Both the position numbers and the translations under genes were made by a program. From DSUN01 sp035527715 (GTDB taxonomy: Bacteria > Planctomycetota > PUPC01 > DSUN01): a DNA stretch of 49,738 nucleotides. The notes under the pieces are model-generated. The model made no database searches, was not told the origin of the DNA, and saw only the letters and a list, made by a program, of their open reading frames with translations. The stretch spans positions 1 to 49,738 of the forward strand of contig DATKZY010000101.1 in the NCBI GenBank assembly GCA_035527715.1, written 5' to 3'. How positions within the stretch are numbered: the stretch's first letter is position 1; each line of letters opens with the position of its first letter. Of the stretch, positions 7,943-14,239 are shown piece by piece.

Positions 7943-9937
7943 ATGCATCCAGCAGGTCAAGGCAAACTCCTCAATGTTGACTTGGCAGCCGCTCGCCTGG
8001 CGTGGCGCGAGGTGCCCGAGGAGATGCTCCGCCGCTATCTCGCCGGGAGCGGCCTGGCGGCGAGGATGCTGTATGAGGAGCTGGACCCCGCGATTGACCC
8101 GCTGGCGCCCGAAGCGCCGCTGGCGTTCGTGAACGGGCTGCTGACCGGCTCGCCGGTGATCTGCTGCAATAAGGTGTGCGTGTGCGCCCGCTCGCCGCTG
8201 ACGGGGATATGGGGCGAATCAAGGGCGGGCGGGTTCTTCGGGGCGGAATTGGCCCGAACGGGCATCGGCGGCGCCGTCTTCCGCGGCCAGGCGCCCGAGC
8301 CGGTCTACCTGTGGATTCACGATGGCCAGGCGGAACTGCGGCCGGCCAGGCACGTGTGGGGCAAGGATACGTTCGAGACGGCGGAGATGCTTCGCGCCGA
8401 GACCGACCCCAAGGCCCAGGTCGGGGCCATCGGGCCGGCAGGGGAGAAGCTGGTGCGGTTCGCCTGCGTGATGTTCGGCGGGCGCGACGCGCGGGCAGCC
8501 GGCCGCACGGGGATGGGCGCCGTGATGGGCGCCAAGCGGCTCAAGGCGGTGGTGGTCCGAGGAACGGGGAGCGTCGAGGTCGCGCGGCTCGAGGAGTTGC
8601 GGGCCGCGATGCGGGCGGAGAATCCGAAGGCCCGCGACGATGCGGGACGGCTCCGCGAGTTGGGCACCGCGGGCGGCGTGCCGGTGGTCGAGGCCGCGGG
8701 CGACCTGCCGATCAAGAACTGGCAGCTCGGCTCCTGGGAGGAGGGGGCGAAGAAGATCGCGCCGCAGGCCAGCTTCCCCCGCACGTTGAAGGGGCACTAT
8801 GCCTGCTTCGCCTGCCCCATCCGCTGCGGCAAGCGCATCCGCATCCCCGACGGGCCGTTCGCGGGCCTCGAGGGGCACGCGCCCGAGTACGAGACCACCG
8901 CCGGCTTCGGGGCGCTCGTGCTCAACGACGACCCCGACATCATCGCCGCCGCCAACGATCTGTGCAACGGCTACGGACTCGACACGATCTCCACGTCCGC
9001 CGCCATCGCCTTTGCGTTTGAAGCTGCTGAGCGGGGGATTCTCCCAGTAGCTTGTCATTCCGAGCCTGTCGAGGAACCTTTCAGGGGAGTTGACCCTGGC
9101 CGTAAGGCAGACCGCATTGGCATGGCCCGCTCCCCTGAAAGGTGCTTCGCATTCGCTCAGCATGACAGGAGGGGGGACGGGGGGGGCGTTGAGTTGCAAT
9201 GGGGCAGCGGCGAGGCCATTCTGTCGCTCGTCCACCAGATCGCCCGCCGCGAGGGGATCGGCAGGCTGCTGGGCGAGGGGGTGCGCCGCGCGGCCGAGGC
9301 CCTCGGCGGCGAGGCCGCGAGCTTCGCCATCCACACGAAGGGACTCGAATACCCGTTCCACGACCCGCGGGCCTTCATCTCGATGGCGGCCGACTACACG
9401 ACGGGCAGCCGCGGGGCGTGCCACATGGAGAGCTTCAGCTACATTCAGGGCTACGGCTCGCCGATGGCCGACTTCGGCATCGAGCGCGGCGGCGTCGAGC
9501 CCCACGAGCACGAGGGCGCTGCACGCCTCGCCGTGCGGATGCAGAACCTGATGACCGTCTACGACGCACTCGGGATGTGCAAGTTCGTCTCCCGCAACGG
9601 CACGGGGCCGACCCAACTCGCCCGCTGGCTCTCGCTGGCCACGGGCTGGGACGTGTCGGCCGGCGAGCTGATGGCGACGGGCGAGCGGCTGTTCAACCTC
9701 AAGCGCGCCTACAGCCTCCGCTGCGGAGTCTGCCGCGCCGACGACGCCCTCCCCCATCGCCTCGAGCACCTCGACCGCAAGACGGGCGGCGCCGCCGGCT
9801 CCCTGCCCGACATGGCCCGCCTGCTTCCCGAAACCTACGCCCTCCGCGGCTGGGACGCCCGCGGCTTCCCCACGCCCGAGACCCTCCGCCGTCTTGCCCT
9901 CGACGATGTCGCTGCCGACCTCGAACACCTGAGGTAA
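7943..9937 (+). CDS. aor: Aldehyde ferredoxin oxidoreductase (tungsten/molybdopterin enzyme) with a repeat-derived insert
   Basis: 664-aa member of the AOR family, which oxidises aldehydes to carboxylates with ferredoxin using a tungsto-bispterin and one [4Fe-4S] cluster in the cytoplasm. Recognisable parts are GKLLNVDL near the start, the GRTGMGAVMGAKRLKAVVV pterin-domain motif, and the cluster ligands CxxCxxxC at C288, C291 and C295 (YACFACPIRCGK). A fourth Cys lies at 546 (ALGMCKFV). From memory, the Pyrococcus ligands are 288, 291, 295 and 494, so the first three match exactly and the last is displaced. The shift is largely explained by an insert at ~371-409 encoded by a 115-bp palindromic repeat (9053-9167), still in frame. 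RBS TGAGGTGG sits just before ATG 7943. No MoaD or ferredoxin gene is adjacent. Confidence 0.92.
   Translation: MHPAGQGKLLNVDLAAARLAWREVPEEMLRRYLAGSGLAARMLYEELDPAIDPLAPEAPLAFVNGLLTGSPVICCNKVCVCARSPLTGIWGESRAGGFFGAELARTGIGGAVFRGQAPEPVYLWIHDGQAELRPARHVWGKDTFETAEMLRAETDPKAQVGAIGPAGEKLVRFACVMFGGRDARAAGRTGMGAVMGAKRLKAVVVRGTGSVEVARLEELRAAMRAENPKARDDAGRLRELGTAGGVPVVEAAGDLPIKNWQLGSWEEGAKKIAPQASFPRTLKGHYACFACPIRCGKRIRIPDGPFAGLEGHAPEYETTAGFGALVLNDDPDIIAAANDLCNGYGLDTISTSAAIAFAFEAAERGILPVACHSEPVEEPFRGVDPGRKADRIGMARSPERCFAFAQHDRRGDGGGVELQWGSGEAILSLVHQIARREGIGRLLGEGVRRAAEALGGEAASFAIHTKGLEYPFHDPRAFISMAADYTTGSRGACHMESFSYIQGYGSPMADFGIERGGVEPHEHEGAARLAVRMQNLMTVYDALGMCKFVSRNGTGPTQLARWLSLATGWDVSAGELMATGERLFNLKRAYSLRCGVCRADDALPHRLEHLDRKTGGAAGSLPDMARLLPETYALRGWDARGFPTPETLRRLALDDVAADLEHLR
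9053..9167. repeat. Palindromic repeat inserted in frame inside the AOR gene
   Basis: Left arm 9053-9089 (TGTCATTCCGAGC...CCTTTCAGGGGAG) and right arm 9130-9167 (CTCCCCTGAAAGG...GCTCAGCATGACA) are near-perfect reverse complements around a 40-nt centre. The arm sequence belongs to the dispersed TGTCATTCTGAGCG..GAAGAATC type of intergenic repeat; a half copy lies at 12728-12755. The element is translated as about 39 residues (CHSEP to AQHDR) without a stop. Confidence 0.85.
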
Positions 9938-9940
9938 TCC

Positions 9941-12685
9941 ATGAGTCCCACGCCCAAGTCTCCTCGCCTCTTCAGGCTTCTCACGCATCACGCATCACGT
10001 TTCACGTTTCTCCTCCTCTCCGCCCGCGCCCTCGCCGCGGCGCCCGAGCCCGTCGAGGTGACGATCTACGGCGCCGAGGGGCACAAGACGGTTGAGACCC
10101 TCGTGCCCGGCGAATGGGTCGAGGCCTCGTCGTGGCCTGTCACCTTCTGCCCGTACTCGGGGGGCAGGGTCCTGCGCTTCGAGGTCCATGGGCCGCGGCT
10201 GCTGGTGAGCGAGGACGGCGCGCCGCCGCGCGTCGCGGCCATCCGGGCCGACGGCCTCGGCGGCGAGGAGGCGTTGCAGCAGGCCCTCGCGGAGGGCAAG
10301 GGACCGCTGGTCCTCCTGTGCGCCGCGAGGAGCCTGGCGTCGCTGCCGCCGCTGCCCGAGGGGCGCGAGGTGGCCCTTGCCGTCTTCAACGCCACGGCGG
10401 CCGACCTCGCCCGCATCGCCGCGCTGCCGGGGGTGACGGCGCTGTGCCTGTCCGACGGCCACGTCCGCGACCTCGCGCCGCTGGCGGCCATGGACCGCCT
10501 GAGGTCGCTCGACGTGCAGGGCTGCACGGCCCTCGACGACCTCGAGGCCGTCGGGCGCCTCAAGGGCCTCCTCACGCTCAGCATCGAGTGGGCCAACGTC
10601 GCCGACCTCCGCCCCCTCTCCACCCTCCGCGGCCTCGCCAGCCTGCGCGTCCGCGACTGCCCGGACGTCGAGGACCTCGCCCCTCTCGCCGCGCTCGCGG
10701 GCCTCGTGGCCCTCGATGTCTCCGACTGCCCGAGGGTCGCCGACCTCGCGCCCCTCGCCGGCCTCGCCGGCCTGAAGGCCCTCAAGCTCGACTCCTTCGG
10801 CGACGGCCTGGCCGTGGCCGACCTCCGCCCCCTCGCGGCGCTCGGCAGCCTGCGGCATCTCGACCTCCTCGGCTGCACCAAGGCCCGCGACCTCACCCAC
10901 CTCGCAAAGCTCACCCGCCTCGTCTCCCTCCGCCTCCCCGCGCGGGAGGGCATGGACCTCGGCTTTCTCACCAGTCTGCGCCAGTTGGCCCGACTCGAAG
11001 TCCTGGCGCCGCCCGGCGCCGAGGACGACGAGGGCCCTCCCCGCGTCGCCGACCTCCGCCCCGTCGTCGCCCTCCCCGCGCTCACCGCCCTCGCCCTCCC
11101 CTCGGTCAACGACGCCGACCTCAGGCTCCTCGCCACCCTCGGCGGCCTGAGGTCCCTCGAATTCGGCGGCTACGACGTCACGTCCCTCGAGCCCCTCGCG
11201 CAGCTTCAGAGCCTCACCTCGCTCGTCGTCGGCGACTGGTGCCCCGACGTGGCCGACCTGGCGCCGCTCGGCCGGCTCTCGCGCCTGGCCGAGCTCGAGC
11301 TGGGCTACTGCGAGAAGGCGGCGACCCTCGCCCCCCTCGCCGGTCTCAAGACCCTGCGCTCGCTCACCCTCAGCGGCTGGGAGAAGCTGCCCAGCCTCGC
11401 GCCCCTCGCCCGGCTCGAGGGCCTCGCCTTCCTCGGCCTCTCGTGGTGCGACCAGGTGGGCGACCTGCGGCCCCTCGCCGCCCTCACGCGCCTCCGCTCG
11501 CTCGACCTCTGGGGCTGCTCGTCGCTCGAGGACCTCGCGCCCCTTGCCGGCCTCTCGAACCTGACCCACCTGGACCTCACCGCGAGCGCCGTGGCCGACC
11601 TCAAGCCGCTCGCCGGCCTCACCCGCCTCGTGGCGCTGCAACTGCGGGGCTGCGATGCCGTGGCCGACCTCAAGCCGCTGGCCGGGCTCAAGAGCCTCCA
11701 GTACCTCGACCTCGCCGAGTGCGCGAAGGTGGCCGACCTCCGCCCCCTCGCTGCCCTCACGGGCCTCCTCTCGCTCGACCTCGCCTGCGGCGAGACCCGC
11801 GAGCCGATGGCCGACGAGGAGGGCGCGGCACGCGTCCGCTTCGCCGACCCCCACCTCGGCCTGGCCGTCACCGACCTTTCGCCCCTCGCCGGCCTCGCCC
11901 GCCTCTACTGGGTTGACCTCACGGGCTGCGCCAAGGCCAAGAGCCTCGACGGCCTCCAGGGTCTCGACCGCATCACCGTGCTCCACCTCGACGCATTCAA
12001 GGAGATCGCCGACCTGAAGCCGCTGGCCGCCCTCGCAGGGCTCGTCGAGCTCGACCTGCGCGGCTGCGCGAAGCTCGGCGACCTCAAGCCCATCGCGTCG
12101 TGCGCCCGCCTCGGGTCCCTCACCCTCCGCGGCTGCGAGGGCCTGAGCGACCTCGCGCCCCTCCGCGGCCTCGCCAGCCTGCGCATGCTCGACCTCTCGG
12201 CGTGCCCCAAGGTGGCCGACCTGCGGCCCCTCGCCGGCCTGCGGCAGCTCGACACCCTCTGGCTCGACGACTGCCCAGCCGTCGCCGACCTCGCGCCCCT
12301 CGCGGACCTCGCGGCCCTCGCCTTCCTCGACCTCCAGGGCTGCAAGGCCGTGGCCGACCTTGGCCCCCTGGCCCGGCTCGACCGCCTCCAGGTGCTTCAC
12401 CTCAACGGCTGCGCGAAGGTCGCCGACCTCCGCCCCCTCGCCGGCCTCGCCGAGCTTGAGGTCCTCGACCTCGACGACTGTGCGGGCGTCCGCGACCTCG
12501 GTCCGCTCGAGAAGCTGCCCCGCCTCGAGCGCCTCTTCCTCCGCGGCTGCGGCGGCGTGCCCGACGCCCGGGTCGAGCGCCTCCAGAAGCGCCCTGGCCT
12601 CACCATCCTCCGCAAGCGCGCCGGCGTCGAGCACGGCGACATCCAGCACCTCGAGCGCGCCCTCGACGACGAAGACCGGCCGTGA
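9941..12685 (+). CDS. Secreted leucine-rich-repeat protein 2
   Basis: 914-aa paralogue of the LRR protein at 5920. The N-terminus (residues ~1-34) is a signal-like segment, partly encoded by a CATCACG/TTTCACG microrepeat (9983-10010). Residues ~36-150 repeat the shared N-terminal domain (VTIYGAEG, LVPGEWVEA, PYSGG, GPRLLVSEDG). The rest is a solenoid of roughly thirty 23-residue units with the consensus VADLxPLAxLxxLxxLDLxGC, with Cys common at the last position. It starts 3 bp after the AOR stop, so translation is probably coupled. No anchor or sorting signal is seen at the C-terminus. A likely role is protein-protein contact at the cell envelope; partner unknown. Confidence 0.85.
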   Translation: MSPTPKSPRLFRLLTHHASRFTFLLLSARALAAAPEPVEVTIYGAEGHKTVETLVPGEWVEASSWPVTFCPYSGGRVLRFEVHGPRLLVSEDGAPPRVAAIRADGLGGEEALQQALAEGKGPLVLLCAARSLASLPPLPEGREVALAVFNATAADLARIAALPGVTALCLSDGHVRDLAPLAAMDRLRSLDVQGCTALDDLEAVGRLKGLLTLSIEWANVADLRPLSTLRGLASLRVRDCPDVEDLAPLAALAGLVALDVSDCPRVADLAPLAGLAGLKALKLDSFGDGLAVADLRPLAALGSLRHLDLLGCTKARDLTHLAKLTRLVSLRLPAREGMDLGFLTSLRQLARLEVLAPPGAEDDEGPPRVADLRPVVALPALTALALPSVNDADLRLLATLGGLRSLEFGGYDVTSLEPLAQLQSLTSLVVGDWCPDVADLAPLGRLSRLAELELGYCEKAATLAPLAGLKTLRSLTLSGWEKLPSLAPLARLEGLAFLGLSWCDQVGDLRPLAALTRLRSLDLWGCSSLEDLAPLAGLSNLTHLDLTASAVADLKPLAGLTRLVALQLRGCDAVADLKPLAGLKSLQYLDLAECAKVADLRPLAALTGLLSLDLACGETREPMADEEGAARVRFADPHLGLAVTDLSPLAGLARLYWVDLTGCAKAKSLDGLQGLDRITVLHLDAFKEIADLKPLAALAGLVELDLRGCAKLGDLKPIASCARLGSLTLRGCEGLSDLAPLRGLASLRMLDLSACPKVADLRPLAGLRQLDTLWLDDCPAVADLAPLADLAALAFLDLQGCKAVADLGPLARLDRLQVLHLNGCAKVADLRPLAGLAELEVLDLDDCAGVRDLGPLEKLPRLERLFLRGCGGVPDARVERLQKRPGLTILRKRAGVEHGDIQHLERALDDEDRP

Positions 12686-12710
12686 GGGAGAGCTGAGGGA
12701 GCTCTCTCCC
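12686..12710 (+). terminator. Hairpin directly after the LRR-AOR-LRR unit
   Basis: GGGAGAG (12686-12692) pairs with CTCTCCC (12704-12710), with further CT/AG pairing inside. It begins on the base after the TGA stop. There is no T-tract, so it is either a weak intrinsic terminator or an mRNA 3'-end stabiliser. Confidence 0.4.
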
Positions 12711-12818
12711 GTCCGTGTCCCCCCCGCTGTCATTCTGAGCGTCAGCGAAGAATCCCCCCCGACCACGCCTCCCGCCCCGAACCCGCCCCGCGCGGCAGCG
12801 CTTGAGCCGCGTCAGGCG

Positions 12819-12860
12819 TTCAGATGATCAACTCCCCCTCCCTGGGTTTGATCATCTGAA
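12819..12860. repeat. Hairpin, conserved-loop family, copy 4 (perfect 13-bp arms)
   Basis: TTCAGATGATCAA (12819-12831), loop CTCCCCCTCCCTGGGT (12832-12847), TTGATCATCTGAA (12848-12860). The loop matches those at 4949 and 5124, 7.7 kb away, while most of the arm sequence is different yet perfectly paired. Confidence 0.8.
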
Positions 12861-13010
12861 GCCGTGCCGCTGCCGATTCGGTCGCCTTGCATAAGTGCAG
12901 CCGCACCAGCAGGTTCCATCCATCCAGTCGCCCCCATCGCATGCCGATCCCTGCCGTCTCAGATGATCACCTGAACTCCCCTCGCGGCTTCCGGCCACCA
13001 AAGTGCCCAA

Positions 13011-13103
13011 GTGGACACTATGGACACGATGGACTGGGTGGACAACACCCTCTCCGCCCTCTTCCGCCTCGTCCATCGTGTCCATCATGTCCACCCTGTC
13101 CAC
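13011..13103. repeat. Two 9-mer tandem arrays in inverted orientation
   Basis: 13011-13043 is built of degenerate TGGACACNA units. 13071-13103 is built of the reverse-complement TGTCCATCG-type units. Both are 33 nt long and are separated by 27 nt, so they can pair in several registers. Confidence 0.65.
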
Positions 13104-13172
13104 GGCTGTTCGTTCGCGCCTCGACCCCTCCCGAAGAGCCTGGCCTGAGCGACAGCGCGCCGTCACGGCGCC

Positions 13173-13212
13173 CAAGATGCCCACCTGCGCGCAATAGGGT
13201 TTGGGCATCTTG
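13173..13212. repeat. Hairpin with 11-bp arms, possible fifth member of the conserved-loop family
   Basis: CAAGATGCCCA (13173-13183) and TGGGCATCTTG (13202-13212) enclose CCTGCGCGCAATAGGGTT. The loop's final GGGTT and overall size match the other copies, but the pyrimidine run is missing. Confidence 0.5.
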
Positions 13213-13396
13213 ACCCCGCCGTCCAGGCCGTGCCCTCCGAGCCATAACCGCCTGTCCCGCCTCGACATCTGCCACACCCTCCCCCCGCTCCCCCTCCCCC
13301 TCCCGCCCCGTCAAGATGGCCACTCGCCTCTTTGGCTGTGGGGGCCTGGGGAGGACGCGATAGGGGTGTCACCGAGGCCGAGGGGCCCCCGAACTG

Positions 13397-14080
13397 TTAC
13401 TGGCACTTTGAGTTGAAAGGCCAGCCCAGCGCGCGAATCCCTTCCTTGCCGACGAACCAGTAGAAGAAGATCGCACCGGCCCCGAAAACCGTGACCGGCA
13501 ATTGCCACAAGCTCGTGACCCTGAGAAAGAAGTTGGCGCCTTCACCGTACCGGTTCGCAAGATAGAAAGCTACCAGCTCCAGTACGGCCATCAACGCAAC
13601 GGCAATGACCAACCTGGCCCTGGCGGGCCGGGAGCGGCGACATTGACTGTCCTTGGACTCGGCCGGAGCGTTAGCCTCGGCCTCGCCCGCCGACGGACTG
13701 GGCAGGCGTAGGGCCAAACGCCTCATCTCAAGAACCAGCTTCTCGACCCGACTGCGGCCGCCGAGCAACGTCAAGATAGCCTCGCCCCCCTGCTTGTCAC
13801 GAACGATCTCATGGGCGGATGCATAGTCCGCCTTTGGGGGCTTCAAGCCACGCCTAGCCAGTTCATCGGCGTCCCGCCGACTGAGGCGGGGTACGACATC
13901 ATCGTACCATTGCTGCCACAGGGCTCTGAAGCTGGCAATCCACACGGAGCTTTCACCGTCAAGCTCCTTGGATCGCAGCCGACCCGCATGGCGCTCCTCC
14001 AACGTGTCCGGGTAAGCCCGAACGCACTCCTCAAGGCGCTCGACCAGCTCAAGGGGGCTTTCAGCTCGCAGTTTCGCCAT
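13397..14080 (-). CDS. Hypothetical membrane protein (227 aa)
   Basis: I do not recognise a family. Residues 1-125 are soluble and charged (FRALWQQWYDDVVPRLSRRD, then an ELARRGLKPP segment). A polar Ala/Ser/Arg linker follows, then two hydrophobic helices near the C-terminus (LVIAVALMAVLELVAFYLA at ~158-176 and LPVTVFGAGAIFFYWFV at ~194-210). The topology suggests a cytoplasmic N-terminal domain anchored in the inner membrane. GGGAG lies 9 nt before the ATG. It lies 159 bp downstream of the zinc-ribbon protease gene on the same strand and could share its transcript. Confidence 0.65.
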   Translation of the reverse strand: MAKLRAESPLELVERLEECVRAYPDTLEERHAGRLRSKELDGESSVWIASFRALWQQWYDDVVPRLSRRDADELARRGLKPPKADYASAHEIVRDKQGGEAILTLLGGRSRVEKLVLEMRRLALRLPSPSAGEAEANAPAESKDSQCRRSRPARARLVIAVALMAVLELVAFYLANRYGEGANFFLRVTSLWQLPVTVFGAGAIFFYWFVGKEGIRALGWPFNSKCQ

Positions 14081-14239
14081 CGGGTTGCTCTCCCGACTCG
14101 CTCATAAGGTACGGCCAGGGCATGCCACGGCATCCGCTTCTCGGGTCGTTGCCCTACCCCCGGACCGAGACTGCATGGTCCGTTGCTGACGCGGTTCCGC
14201 CGCGTCCGCTTGCCCTTTCTTGCTGCAATTCGCGCGCCC

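Larger units (their letters stand above)
12686..13396. other. Repeat-rich spacer, no gene seen
   Basis: 711 bp between the LRR gene and a convergent minus-strand gene. Contents in order are the terminator-like hairpin, a half copy of the TGTCATTCTGAGCG repeat (12728-12755), a perfect 13-bp-arm hairpin (12819-12860) with an extra TCAGATGATCA at 12959-12969, two inverted 9-mer arrays (13011-13103) and an 11-bp-arm hairpin (13173-13212). Open frames here are low-complexity and made of these repeats. Confidence 0.6.

Noticed and set aside
9995..12766. 923-codon minus-strand frame opposite LRR protein 2
   Set aside because: A product of the periodic LRR codons on the opposite strand; its repeats are the reverse of the LRR consensus.
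12852..13277. 141-codon minus-strand frame
   Set aside because: Built largely of the inverted 9-mer arrays and hairpin sequence; no domain.
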